Part shown: positions 7,726 to 15,653 of the stretch, in pieces
Position numbering within the stretch: the stretch's first letter is position 1
How the letters are laid out: each line of letters begins with the position of its first letter
NCBI GenBank assembly: GCA_046598395.1
Contig: JBKJIQ010000047.1
Coordinates: forward strand, 1-64,000
Length of the DNA stretch: 64,000 nt
Source of the DNA: JAENVU01 sp046598395
GTDB taxonomy: Bacteria; Actinomycetota; Acidimicrobiia; IMCC26256; JAENVU01
Reading direction: 5' to 3'
Translations under genes and position numbers: made by a program
The notes under the pieces: model-generated
Database searches by the model: none
What the model was told of the DNA's origin: nothing
Seen by the model: only the letters and a program-made list of their open reading frames with translations

Positions 7726-9026
7726 GTTCCTCGCCGCACCATCGCGCCGACGGCAACCGCGGCGAGGATCACGATCGTTGGTTCGGCGGGGACCCGAAAC
7801 CGGGTTTGGCCATAGGACAGCAGCGCGCCGACGGTCACGATGGCGGGCGGAACCAGAAACGGCCACACCCGCACCCGGCGACGCCGAAGGAGCACTGCGC
7901 CACCGATCGCCAGTGCAGCGAGCGGATAGTAAAACCACATGCCGAGGGTCGTCACCCAGCGGGGCCGACCTTCGCTTTCGTTGATGAACGGCATGTCGTT
8001 CGGTTGGAACACTCCCCAGTCCCGCCCCACGCGTGCGGCCACCACCTTGAGGAACTGACCTCGACGGCCGTGGTTGATGTAGTCGAACGCACGCTGGCGG
8101 TACAGCTTCGAGATCACCGACTGATCCCCCGGCGGCGCGTGCTTCGGAATGCACACCTGCAGGTTCGTCAGTCCAATCGCATGGCCGAAGAACACCGCAT
8201 CGCAGGTGGATCCGAGAATCGCGATTCCGTCATTCGTGGAAATGAACGTGGGCTCGTCAAACCGGCTGAGGTTGAAGCTGACCCACGGTCCGACCGCCAA
8301 CACAACCCCGGCTGCAATGGCGGCCAGACCCGGAAGGCGTGGACGAAGCGCTCGACGCCAGGACCACAGCAACCCGAGCGCAAACAATGGGGCGAGGAGG
8401 ATGAGTTCAGCGCGCGCCAACGCACCCAGTCCGCACAACACACCCAACGCCAGCGCCGTTGGCCACTTCCAAACGTCGATGAGCCGCAGCAGGAGCAGCA
8501 ACGCACCCGTCACACACAGGACCGCAAGGGACTCGCTCATGATCAGTCCGTCGTTGACCCAGAGATATGGATAGACCGCGGCGATACCAGCAGCACAGAG
8601 ACCCGCGGTTTCGCCGGCGAGGCGGCGGGCCAGCAAGGCCATCAACACGATGCCGAAGAGCCCGAAGAGCAGCATTTCGAACCGCACGATCAGTTGTGTG
8701 GTCGACTCCGCGAAACCGATCTGATCACCGGCCCAGATGATCGGGAGAATCGCGAACACGGTCAGTGGTGGGTGGTCCGCGGCGGGCCGCGACAAACGGG
8801 TGTGGCCCGGAAGAAACTCGAACGGGTCGTTGTATCCGTGTCCTTGTCCCAACTGGCGAGCTTGCAGCTCGTAATAGCTCGCGTCGTAGAAGGTGTGGTC
8901 GTGACGGGCCACCGCCAGGATGAACGTGGTCCGGATGCTCGCGGCAAGCACCAGGATGAGCAGCACCGCAACGCGAAACCGGCGCGCTACGGGTTCCGAC
9001 GTTCGACTCGTCCCTCCCTCCAACAC
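7692..9026 (-). CDS. Membrane glycosyltransferase-like protein (GT39/ArnT superfamily)
   Basis: 444 residues with about ten hydrophobic helices. After the first helix comes a loop with HDHTFYDASYYELQA and ADHPPL, matching the lumenal acidic loop and HPPL-type motif of dolichyl/undecaprenyl-phosphate-sugar-dependent glycosyltransferases (PMT_2-like). Such enzymes move a sugar from a polyprenyl phosphate to protein or glycolipid on the outer face of the membrane. Acceptor and sugar are unknown. The GTG start has TAACGT seven bases upstream. The gene has no same-strand neighbour close enough for an operon. Confidence 0.8.
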   Translation of the reverse strand: MLEGGTSRTSEPVARRFRVAVLLILVLAASIRTTFILAVARHDHTFYDASYYELQARQLGQGHGYNDPFEFLPGHTRLSRPAADHPPLTVFAILPIIWAGDQIGFAESTTQLIVRFEMLLFGLFGIVLMALLARRLAGETAGLCAAGIAAVYPYLWVNDGLIMSESLAVLCVTGALLLLLRLIDVWKWPTALALGVLCGLGALARAELILLAPLFALGLLWSWRRALRPRLPGLAAIAAGVVLAVGPWVSFNLSRFDEPTFISTNDGIAILGSTCDAVFFGHAIGLTNLQVCIPKHAPPGDQSVISKLYRQRAFDYINHGRRGQFLKVVAARVGRDWGVFQPNDMPFINESEGRPRWVTTLGMWFYYPLAALAIGGAVLLRRRRVRVWPFLVPPAIVTVGALLSYGQTRFRVPAEPTIVILAAVAVGAMVRRGTQRTIAASSSK

Positions 9027-9033
9027 CGGCCTG

Positions 9034-9039
9034 ACGTTA
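9034..9039 (-). promoter_or_regulatory. -10-like box for leaderless glycosyltransferase gene
   Basis: TAACGT on the minus strand, seven bases before the GTG at 9026. Confidence 0.45.
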
Positions 9040-9057
9040 GTGGTGGTGCAGCTCGGA

Positions 9058-10263
9058 TCAGCGGTGTGTCGTCAGGAGCAGTGCGCCCGCGAGGGGTCCG
9101 CCGCCGGCACACGCAACTCCAACCTCCGGTGATCCCGGCACTTGGCGGGGTCCGCCTTCGCCCCAGAGTTGGGTGCAGGCCTCGTGGAGAAATCCATAGC
9201 CGTGCAGCCGACCGGCCGAGAGCTGTCCGCCGTGAGTGTTCAGCGGCAGCACACCGCCCTCTCTCGCGATGTTCTGGCCGCCTTCAACGAACGCACCGGA
9301 CTCGCCGTGACCGCAGAAGCCCATGGCTTCCAGCCACGCCAATGTGATGAACGTGAAGCCGTCGTACATTTCGGCAAGTTCCACGTCTGCCGGTTTGAGA
9401 TCGGTTCTCGTCCACATCTGCGCGCCCGCGTCGCGACACGCCATCGTGGTGAGATCGTCGAACTGATCCCAACTCGGTCGACCGCGTAGCGCGGTGCCGA
9501 CGGCCTCGACATGAATCGGGGGCTTGCGCAGATCTGCAATGGTGTCGACGTGCGACACGATCACCGCAGTGCCGCCGTCGCAGGGGACGTCGCAGTCGTA
9601 GAGGCTGAGCGGGCTGGAGACCATTCTGACGTTCAGGTAGTCGTCCATGGTCATGGGAACCGTGTAAATCGCCTTCGGGTTCAATGCCGCGTTCTTCCGG
9701 GCGTTGAGCGCGATCTGACCCATCTGTTCGCGGGTCGTGCCGAACTCGTGAAAATGCCGTTGGGCCATAAGTGCGATCCACGGTGCCGCTGACGGCGCGG
9801 CGAACGGCAGCGTCCACTCCATGAACCCCGAGGCTCGGAAGTTGGAGCTACCACCGCCGCCGGGCATCGTGGACGCACGACCTTTGTCGCCTTGGGCACT
9901 CCCCTCCCAGACGCTCCGGAAACACAGCACGTGATTCGCGAGACCGGCGGCCACCGCCAGGCAAGCGCCGATGACCGAGCCCAGCTGGCCCGGCGATTCA
10001 ATGCCTCCCGACCACCATCCGAGTTCCAGCCGGAGCGCGTCCTGCACATCGACCACGCCGGCGCCGCTGAAGCCCGGGGGTGTGGCCATCGGACCCGGAT
10101 AGGTTGCGATGCCGTCGATGTCCTTGGTCGTCAGCCCTGCATCGGCGATCGCCGCGAGGCATGCGTCGAGGGTGAGTTCAAGCGGATCGCGGAACAGTCG
10201 ACGCCCCACGTCTGACTGGCCAACCCCGCTGATGACGGTCGACTTCTCGATGAACTTCGACAC
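9058..10263 (-). CDS. Thiolase-like lipid-transfer/aldolase protein (SCP2-thiolase, Ltp2-like)
   Basis: 401-residue thiolase-fold protein lacking the classic nucleophilic CxSG segment. It retains AEMYDGFTF and HGYGFLHEA, where Ltp2-type retro-aldolases keep catalytic tyrosines (exact alignment not done). Ltp2 proteins need a DUF35 partner to cleave side-chain beta-hydroxyacyl-CoA of steroids, and a DUF35 gene ends one base upstream. The GTG at 10263 is chosen because GGAGG precedes it and it follows the upstream stop directly. It is the last gene of a five-gene operon starting with MaoC. True substrate unknown. Confidence 0.88.
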   Translation of the reverse strand: MSKFIEKSTVISGVGQSDVGRRLFRDPLELTLDACLAAIADAGLTTKDIDGIATYPGPMATPPGFSGAGVVDVQDALRLELGWWSGGIESPGQLGSVIGACLAVAAGLANHVLCFRSVWEGSAQGDKGRASTMPGGGGSSNFRASGFMEWTLPFAAPSAAPWIALMAQRHFHEFGTTREQMGQIALNARKNAALNPKAIYTVPMTMDDYLNVRMVSSPLSLYDCDVPCDGGTAVIVSHVDTIADLRKPPIHVEAVGTALRGRPSWDQFDDLTTMACRDAGAQMWTRTDLKPADVELAEMYDGFTFITLAWLEAMGFCGHGESGAFVEGGQNIAREGGVLPLNTHGGQLSAGRLHGYGFLHEACTQLWGEGGPRQVPGSPEVGVACAGGGPLAGALLLTTHR

Positions 10264-10264
10264 G

Positions 10265-10693
10265 TCAGCCCTCCGGCTCTGGTTCGAAGAGCGGTATGTA
10301 GATCTCGTCACCGTCGTCCGAGTGATGTTCAAACGTGACGCGCATCGGCATACCGATCACGAGATCCTCGGGCGAGCAGTTCACGATATTGGTCGTGAGC
10401 CGTAGTCCAACCTGTTCGGGAAGCTCGACGATCGCGATCACGTACGGCAACTCCGGGCCCGGCATCCACGGCTGATGGTTGACGGTAAAGGTGTGCAAGG
10501 TCGCGGCACCGGACACGGTTGCCGGGGCGAGATCTTTGGAGTGACAGATCGGACAGATGGGTGTGGGCGGATGGTTGTAGTAGCCGCACGCTTGGCAGCG
10601 TAGGAACCGCAGCTCGCCGCGCGCGCCGGCGGTCCAGAACTCTCGATTCAGATCGGTGAGCCTCGGAAGGATTCGGAACGGGACTTCACTCAT
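10265..10693 (-). CDS. Zn-ribbon/OB-fold protein (DUF35)
   Basis: 142 residues. A rubredoxin-like zinc ribbon with CQACGYY and CPICH lies near residues 30-50, followed by an OB-fold that ends in a tail rich in acidic residues. DUF35 proteins serve as obligate partners of thiolase-like enzymes, binding acyl-CoA and stabilising the complex. Its immediate downstream neighbour is the Ltp2-like gene, its most likely partner. The ATG overlaps the stop of the CMD gene by 8 bases. It is one of two DUF35 genes in the operon. Confidence 0.88.
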   Translation of the reverse strand: MSEVPFRILPRLTDLNREFWTAGARGELRFLRCQACGYYNHPPTPICPICHSKDLAPATVSGAATLHTFTVNHQPWMPGPELPYVIAIVELPEQVGLRLTTNIVNCSPEDLVIGMPMRVTFEHHSDDGDEIYIPLFEPEPEG

Positions 10694-11018
10694 CTTCGGG
10701 AATCTCCGCCGCGTCGAACCCGTCACGTGCCACCGGTATTGCCTCCACGGCTGCGAGCATTCCGAACGCAGGCACCGTCAACATGATCGAGCCCAACACC
10801 TCGTCCCACTCGGCGCCCACTTCGGCGGCCAGTTGTGCGTGCCGCCGGATCCCCGCCGGGTTTCGCAGTACCACCGTGCAGACGAGTCGGATGAGTTCGT
10901 GGGTCTTGCGGTCCGGAGCCGGCAAAGAATCGATCTGGCTCAGCCATGCGCTCTGCGCGTCGTGAAGCGCGGGAAACGCCTGATGTAACGGCTCCTCAAA
11001 CGGAAAGCTCCAGCCCAT
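10686..11018 (-). CDS. Carboxymuconolactone decarboxylase (CMD)-family protein
   Basis: 110 residues with the alpha-helical CMD/AhpD core (KTHELIRLVCTVVLRNPAGI, then HAQLAAEVGAEWDEVLGSIM). The peroxidatic CxxC of AhpD is absent; only the single Cys in the first helix is present. A redox role like AhpD is therefore unlikely. It lies between two DUF35 genes and overlaps the second, which is unusual. It may be an extra hydratase or lyase subunit of the same pathway, but I cannot assign a reaction. The ATG at 11018 is preferred over a TTG ten codons upstream that runs into the previous gene. Confidence 0.8.
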   Translation of the reverse strand: MGWSFPFEEPLHQAFPALHDAQSAWLSQIDSLPAPDRKTHELIRLVCTVVLRNPAGIRRHAQLAAEVGAEWDEVLGSIMLTVPAFGMLAAVEAIPVARDGFDAAEIPEDE

Positions 11019-11022
11019 GCGT

Positions 11023-11424
11023 TCAGCTCGCGGGACGGAACTGGACAATGGTGATGTCCTCCGAGGTCGGATGAAACACGGCCTCGAGTTCCATCTCGGT
11101 CGCGAGAAGCTCGAAATCGCAGTCGACCACGTTCGTCATCATCCGTGGACCTTCAGCCAGATCCACGATTGCGGCCACGTACGGGACCCGTTCGGGGAAC
11201 GGAGGGAGATCGTTGCGATGCACCACCGACCATGTGTAAAGCGTGGCTCGACCGCTCGCCTCGAACCATTCCACGTCGTCGCTCCAGCAGTGGGGACAGA
11301 ACGGACGCGGATAGAAATGGAACCGCTCACAGGTGTTGCAGCGCTTGATCAGGAGCCGACCTTCCCGCGCCGCGTCCCAGAAGGGTTGGGTCTCGAGATC
11401 GGGCTGGGGAAGATCGAATCGCAT
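11023..11424 (-). CDS. Zn-ribbon/OB-fold protein (DUF35), second copy
   Basis: 133 residues. The zinc ribbon CNTCERF and CPHCWSD precede an OB-fold (YVAAIVDLAEGPRMMTNVVD). It sits next to MaoC, so it may pair with the hydratase as the DUF35 domain does in the mycobacterial ChsH1-ChsH2 enoyl-CoA hydratase, where MaoC and DUF35 are combined. A GTG at 11433 that overlaps the MaoC stop as GTGA is an alternative start three codons longer. Which of the two thiolase/hydratase partners it binds is not visible from sequence. Confidence 0.86.
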   Translation of the reverse strand: MRFDLPQPDLETQPFWDAAREGRLLIKRCNTCERFHFYPRPFCPHCWSDDVEWFEASGRATLYTWSVVHRNDLPPFPERVPYVAAIVDLAEGPRMMTNVVDCDFELLATEMELEAVFHPTSEDITIVQFRPAS

Positions 11425-11429
11425 CGTCG

Positions 11430-11861
11430 TCACGGTGTTGGGGCGATCGCCGCGACTGCGACTCCGGACAGCTTGGTCTCCCCGTCCTGATTCGTCACCG
11501 TGCACTCCAGGTCGACGCGCGCCTCGGACCCTTCGTCGTAGGTCCGTTCGACCATCACGTGGGTGGTCAACACCTCGCCGGGCCACGTCTGCTTCGTGAA
11601 ACGGATCTTGTACTTCCGGAGATTGCCCACGCCCACAAAATCGGTAATCGCCTTACCGAGCAGACCGGCGGTGAACATCCCGTGGCCGAACACGCTCGGG
11701 AGTCCCGTTGCTTGGGCCTGTACCTCGTCGGTATGCATCGGGTTGAAGTCACCCGATGCACCGGCGTACATCACCAAATCGGTGCGGGTGAGTGCGTGGG
11801 AGAACTCGGGCGCCGCGTCACCCACGGACAAGTCGCTGAAACACAGCTTCGGTTCTGTCAT
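11430..11861 (-). CDS. MaoC-like enoyl-CoA hydratase
   Basis: 143-residue hot-dog protein with the hydratase-2 motif in ASGDFNPMHTDEVQA (the Asp/His catalytic pair) and GHGMFTAGL. It would hydrate a trans-2-enoyl-CoA, providing the beta-hydroxyacyl-CoA that a downstream Ltp2-like aldolase can split. It is the first gene of the operon 11861-9058, and an operator-like dyad lies 24 bases before its start. Confidence 0.92.
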   Translation of the reverse strand: MTEPKLCFSDLSVGDAAPEFSHALTRTDLVMYAGASGDFNPMHTDEVQAQATGLPSVFGHGMFTAGLLGKAITDFVGVGNLRKYKIRFTKQTWPGEVLTTHVMVERTYDEGSEARVDLECTVTNQDGETKLSGVAVAAIAPTP

Positions 11862-11882
11862 GGGGCGTCAGTGTCCCCGTTG

Positions 11883-11900
11883 CCTGACACGAGCGTCAAC
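11883..11900. promoter_or_regulatory. Operator-like dyad upstream of MaoC operon
   Basis: CCTGACACGAGCGTCAAC contains TGAC-N6-GTCA at 11885-11898. It matches the dyads at 6568 and 43692 in core and spacing, with imperfect outer bases. Confidence 0.55.
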
Positions 11901-12023
11901 TCCAAGCGTCGATCCGCCGCTTCCGTCTGGGCAACCAAACTTCCGGCGCTTGTCGGATCGTGTGCGGCTACCGCCACCTATTCGACAAGCGCTACTGGGC
12001 TTGCGCGCTTTCTCGGCTGCGGA

Positions 12024-13322
12024 TTAGGACCGGGCGTAGGCGGCGACGGTCCCGTTCGCGGTGGGGACGTAGACGCGACCGTTGGCCACTTCGACGCCAC
12101 CCGCGGCGGCGCCGACGTTCGTGTCCCACAGAGCCGAGCAGACGCGCGTCGTGGCCGAACACTGCGCGACGCCCGCAGCGTCGAACGCCTGCACGGTGCC
12201 ATCCGACGATGAGACATAGACGAGACCGTTCGCGACCGCGGGGGCCGTGACATTCGGACCGACGAATGCTTTCCACAGCGGGAAGCACACCTTCGGCGTA
12301 CCCGAACAGTTGGTGACGCCGTGCGCGTCGTAGGCGCGCAGTTGCGAACCAATCGACCGATAAAGGATGCCGTTCGTGATTGCCGGTGCGGCATCGGCGG
12401 CGCTCGCCACGACATCGGTCGACCACAGCGGCGCGCAGAGTTTGGGCGATCCAGAGCATCCGGTCGTGCCGGTTGCGTCGAATCCCACCAGGCGCTCTCC
12501 ATCTGCTGAGTGGTATCCGGTGATGACTACACCACCGCTCACTACCACGCTGCGCGTCGGTGGCCCCGGCAACGCCGCGCTCCAAAGCTGCGCTCCCGCG
12601 GCATCGGTACCGTCAAACGCGAACCGTGACCCGGCGTTCACGCCGACCGGGCCGTAGACCGCGTAGACCACTCCGCCCGCCACTGCCGGCGAGGCGGTGG
12701 TGCCACCCGAGGACCCTCCGCCGACATACGCCTGCCAACTCGCCGAACACGCAGCTCCGGAAAAGGCTGCGACACACGTCGGCGTCTCCGGGCTTGGATG
12801 GCCGTAGAGATAGACCTGCTCGGCGCCATGGATGCTGAACCCGCCGTAGTTGAAGTGCATCGTTCCCACATCAGTAGGCCCGCCGGAAATCCTCGCGTCG
12901 TAATCCAGCCAACGCACGGCGCAGGATTTCGGCACGCCGCTGCAGCCCGTATTGCCGTCGGCGTCGAATGCTGCGGTGCCCAGGTACAACGTGGACCCGA
13001 TGACATCGGGAGCGCCGCCGAACGTGGTCGACCACTGGGGCGAGCACACCGAGCCAACACAGCCGTTCTGTCCATCGGCTGCGTAGACCCGTGTGGGAGA
13101 CCCGTCGACGTAGATGTGGTTCCTGGCTACGACGAACGCTGGGATCACCGACGGGGTTGCGGAGGCAACGGAAAACGATTTCGTCAATGACGCCCCGTTC
13201 GCCGCCGCGATATTCGTCTCGAACGGGTTCGCTCCGGCGTTGCCGGCATCGAAACGGGGTCGGGCCCAACCGCACCCCGCTCCGACGAAACCCAGCACAC
13301 ACACGATCGCATACCGTCGCAT
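12024..13322 (-). CDS. PQQ-like beta-propeller lipoprotein with paired cysteines
   Basis: 432 residues. A short signal peptide ends in a lipobox (VGAGC), so the protein is probably anchored on the outer face of the membrane. The rest is a repeated beta-propeller pattern, each blade with a VYxADG or FDATG strand and a Cys pair such as TGCSGSPKLC or TNCSGTPKVC followed by PLW. I count about six such pairs. They may be disulfides that stabilise blades, since the protein is exported. Function not known; no PQQ-dehydrogenase active site is seen. It lies 59 bases after the fused acyl-CoA dehydrogenase on the same strand. Confidence 0.82.
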   Translation of the reverse strand: MRRYAIVCVLGFVGAGCGWARPRFDAGNAGANPFETNIAAANGASLTKSFSVASATPSVIPAFVVARNHIYVDGSPTRVYAADGQNGCVGSVCSPQWSTTFGGAPDVIGSTLYLGTAAFDADGNTGCSGVPKSCAVRWLDYDARISGGPTDVGTMHFNYGGFSIHGAEQVYLYGHPSPETPTCVAAFSGAACSASWQAYVGGGSSGGTTASPAVAGGVVYAVYGPVGVNAGSRFAFDGTDAAGAQLWSAALPGPPTRSVVVSGGVVITGYHSADGERLVGFDATGTTGCSGSPKLCAPLWSTDVVASAADAAPAITNGILYRSIGSQLRAYDAHGVTNCSGTPKVCFPLWKAFVGPNVTAPAVANGLVYVSSSDGTVQAFDAAGVAQCSATTRVCSALWDTNVGAAAGGVEVANGRVYVPTANGTVAAYARS

Positions 13323-13381
13323 CCAGTCCCCCCGAGGTCTGGCGTGGAGTCTGCCACCATCAGGAAGCCTTGCGTTCTGGA

Positions 13382-15553
13382 TCAAGGATCCTTCGGAAGT
13401 CCGAGTACCCGCTCACCCACGATGTTGCGCTGAATCTCGCTGGTTCCGCCGGCGATCGTGAGGTTCCGGGTGAACAGGAACTGGTGCGCCCAGCCCATCG
13501 CCTCGCCCTCGAATACCGCACCGGCGGCGCCGAAGAGTGCCAGACCAACCTCCTGAACGCGCTGATCGTGTTCCACCCCGAGCAACTTGCGCACCGATGC
13601 TTCGGAGCCGGACGGGTCCGCGCCACCAAGTGCCGAGAGCATCAGCCGATGCCCGAGCACCGACAGCGCGTAGTCACGCGCCACGAGATCGCCCGCCTCG
13701 GCCAATGCGGCGGTGTCATTGGTCAGCCCTTGTTCCCGAACGAGATCGAGCACGCCACGCACTCCACGTCCGATCGTGGTTCCGCTCCCCATGAACACCC
13801 GCTCGTTCGCAAGCGACGTGCGCGTGGCGCGCCATCCGTCGTGCTCGCGACCCACGAGACAGTCGTCGGGAACGAACACGTCGTCGAAGAACACCTCGTG
13901 AAAGAAGGCGTGGCCGGTGAGCTCACGGAGCGGACGAATGTCGATCCCGTCGGCGCTCATATCGAGCATGAAGAACGAGATCCCTTCGTGCTTCGGCACT
14001 TCGGGATCCGTCCGGGCGAGCAGAATTCCCCAGTCGGCTTCCTTCGCCATGGAAGTCCAGACCTTCTGACCGTTGATCAACCAACCACCTTCGATGCGCT
14101 CGGCGCGCGTCGAGAGCCCCGCGAGATCCGAACCTGCGCCCGGTTCACTGAAGAGTTGGCACCAGGCGATCTCGCCGCGCAAGGTGGGCGGGATCCAACG
14201 CTGCTGTTGTTCAGTGGTTCCGAACACCATTAGCGGCGGGAGTGCCCACGCGCCGATCATGAGACTTGGACGCGTCACCTTCGCGGCGCGGAACTCGTCG
14301 TCGATCACGAGCTGTTCGATCGCACTGGCGCTACGTCCCCACGGCATGGGCCACTGCGGCGCGAGGTACCCGGCATCCGCGAGGAGCCGGCGCGACTCGG
14401 GCGCATCGACACCATCGAGGCTCGCCACAAATGCGCGCACATCATCACGCCAATCGTTGGCCTCCTCGGGGAGGTCAACCTCCAAGCGGCGGTGCGCGCC
14501 ATCCAATGCCAACCGAGCCGCTCGCACTCGCCAACCGTTGGAGGCGCCAATGAGCGAACGCGTGGTCATCGCACGCCGCAGATATACGTGGGCGTCATGT
14601 TCCCAAGTGAAGCCGATTCCACCCAGCACCTGCACACAGTCTTTGGCAGTCTCGAAGAACGCATCGATCGTGAGGGCACCGACCGCGGCCGCGGTGAGGC
14701 TTGCCGTGGTCGCATCGTGTGCGCCTCGGGCCGCATCCCAGACCGCGGCGCGAGCGAGTTCGGTACGGGCGAGCATGTTGGCGCACCGGTGCTTCACGCC
14801 CTGGAACTGTCCGATCGGGCGGCCAAACTGGCGGCGGTCGCGGGCATATTCCGCGGCCGTATCCACACACCATTGCGACGCGCCGACGGCCTCGGCGGCG
14901 AAGAGCAGCACTGCGAGGTCTCGAACCAATTCCGTGACCACCGACGGCAACCGTCGACTCCGTGAGATCGTGGCATCCACCATTACCTCAGCGACGCGCC
15001 GCGTGAGATCGACCGTCGGGAGTTCACGCGCTTCGTACTCCCCCGCGAGCAACACGACCCACCCGGCACCAGTGTCCGCGATCAGCAGCTCGCTCACATG
15101 ACCGGAGAGGACGGGCGACAGCCGCCCTTCCACTCGCAGCTTTGCGCCAACATCGGTGGCCTGCACTGCACCAGTCAGCGCGACCGTACCGACGAAGCCG
15201 GCGGCGGCCAGGCCCGGCAAGTACTCCGCCGCCGCGCTGTCCCCCGCGTCCGCTGCTCGCTGCAGCACTGCGCCAGCCAATGCGTGTGCCAGAAACGGTC
15301 CGGGTGCGCCAACGCGCCCGAGTTCCTCGAGCACCACCGCGAGCTCGAGGAGCGACGCTCCCTCGCCGCCGTATTCCTCGGTCACGTGGATCCCGGGCCA
15401 CCCTTGTCCCGACAGCTCCTGCCAGAACGTGGGCAGCGACTCAGTTGCCGCGTCGAGCATTGCCCGGGGCACGCTGGATGGGCACCGGCGTTCGGTCCAG
15501 CCTCGTACGGCGCGGTGGAGCTCCTGGTGTTCTTCGCTGATTCCAATCGGCAT
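13382..15553 (-). CDS. Fused double-domain acyl-CoA dehydrogenase
   Basis: 723 residues, about twice the normal length. Residues 1-350 are a small-subunit-like domain (QFGRPIGQFQGVKH, GGIGFTWEHDAHVYLRR). Residues 365-720 are a complete second domain (CQLFSEPGAGSDLA, INGQKVWTSMAKEADW, IAGGTSEIQRNIVGERVLG). It resembles mycobacterial fused FadE proteins that act like a heterodimer in one chain, some in steroid catabolism. It is divergent from a D-aminoacylase-like gene, with two inverted repeats between them. The ATG has TACGAT eight bases upstream. Confidence 0.93.
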   Translation of the reverse strand: MPIGISEEHQELHRAVRGWTERRCPSSVPRAMLDAATESLPTFWQELSGQGWPGIHVTEEYGGEGASLLELAVVLEELGRVGAPGPFLAHALAGAVLQRAADAGDSAAAEYLPGLAAAGFVGTVALTGAVQATDVGAKLRVEGRLSPVLSGHVSELLIADTGAGWVVLLAGEYEARELPTVDLTRRVAEVMVDATISRSRRLPSVVTELVRDLAVLLFAAEAVGASQWCVDTAAEYARDRRQFGRPIGQFQGVKHRCANMLARTELARAAVWDAARGAHDATTASLTAAAVGALTIDAFFETAKDCVQVLGGIGFTWEHDAHVYLRRAMTTRSLIGASNGWRVRAARLALDGAHRRLEVDLPEEANDWRDDVRAFVASLDGVDAPESRRLLADAGYLAPQWPMPWGRSASAIEQLVIDDEFRAAKVTRPSLMIGAWALPPLMVFGTTEQQQRWIPPTLRGEIAWCQLFSEPGAGSDLAGLSTRAERIEGGWLINGQKVWTSMAKEADWGILLARTDPEVPKHEGISFFMLDMSADGIDIRPLRELTGHAFFHEVFFDDVFVPDDCLVGREHDGWRATRTSLANERVFMGSGTTIGRGVRGVLDLVREQGLTNDTAALAEAGDLVARDYALSVLGHRLMLSALGGADPSGSEASVRKLLGVEHDQRVQEVGLALFGAAGAVFEGEAMGWAHQFLFTRNLTIAGGTSEIQRNIVGERVLGLPKDP

Positions 15554-15561
15554 AGCTACGG

Positions 15562-15567
15562 ATCGTA
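15562..15567 (-). promoter_or_regulatory. -10-like box for fused acyl-CoA dehydrogenase
   Basis: TACGAT on the minus strand, eight bases before the ATG at 15553. Confidence 0.4.
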
Positions 15568-15581
15568 AGGGCCTGCGGAGA

Positions 15582-15600
15582 ATCTGACGAGTCGTCAGAT
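15582..15600. promoter_or_regulatory. Perfect 19-base palindromic operator
   Basis: ATCTGACGAGTCGTCAGAT has 9-base perfect arms around one central base. It lies between divergent genes, and 17 of 19 bases recur at 57504 upstream of another amidohydrolase operon. The core spacing is TGAC-N5-GTCA, distinct from the N6 dyads elsewhere. Confidence 0.7.
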
Positions 15601-15608
15601 CGGCATAG

Positions 15609-15625
15609 GCTGACCCTTCGTCAGC
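15609..15625. promoter_or_regulatory. Second N5 dyad
   Basis: GCTGAC-CCTTC-GTCAGC, 8 bases after the first palindrome and 28 bases before the ATG at 15654. The two sites lie close enough for two repressor dimers on the same promoter. Confidence 0.55.
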
Positions 15626-15653
15626 GGCCGCACCGCTCTTCAGGGGGATTCAT

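Noticed and set aside
7620..9347. 575-codon plus-strand frame opposite the glycosyltransferase
   Set aside because: Composition is Arg/His/Gln-rich with no fold signature. It is the antisense of the membrane protein and the thiolase-like gene.
13382..15553. Two separate acyl-CoA dehydrogenase genes joined by sequencing error
   Set aside because: The frame is continuous, linker codons look normal and fused FadE proteins of this length are known.
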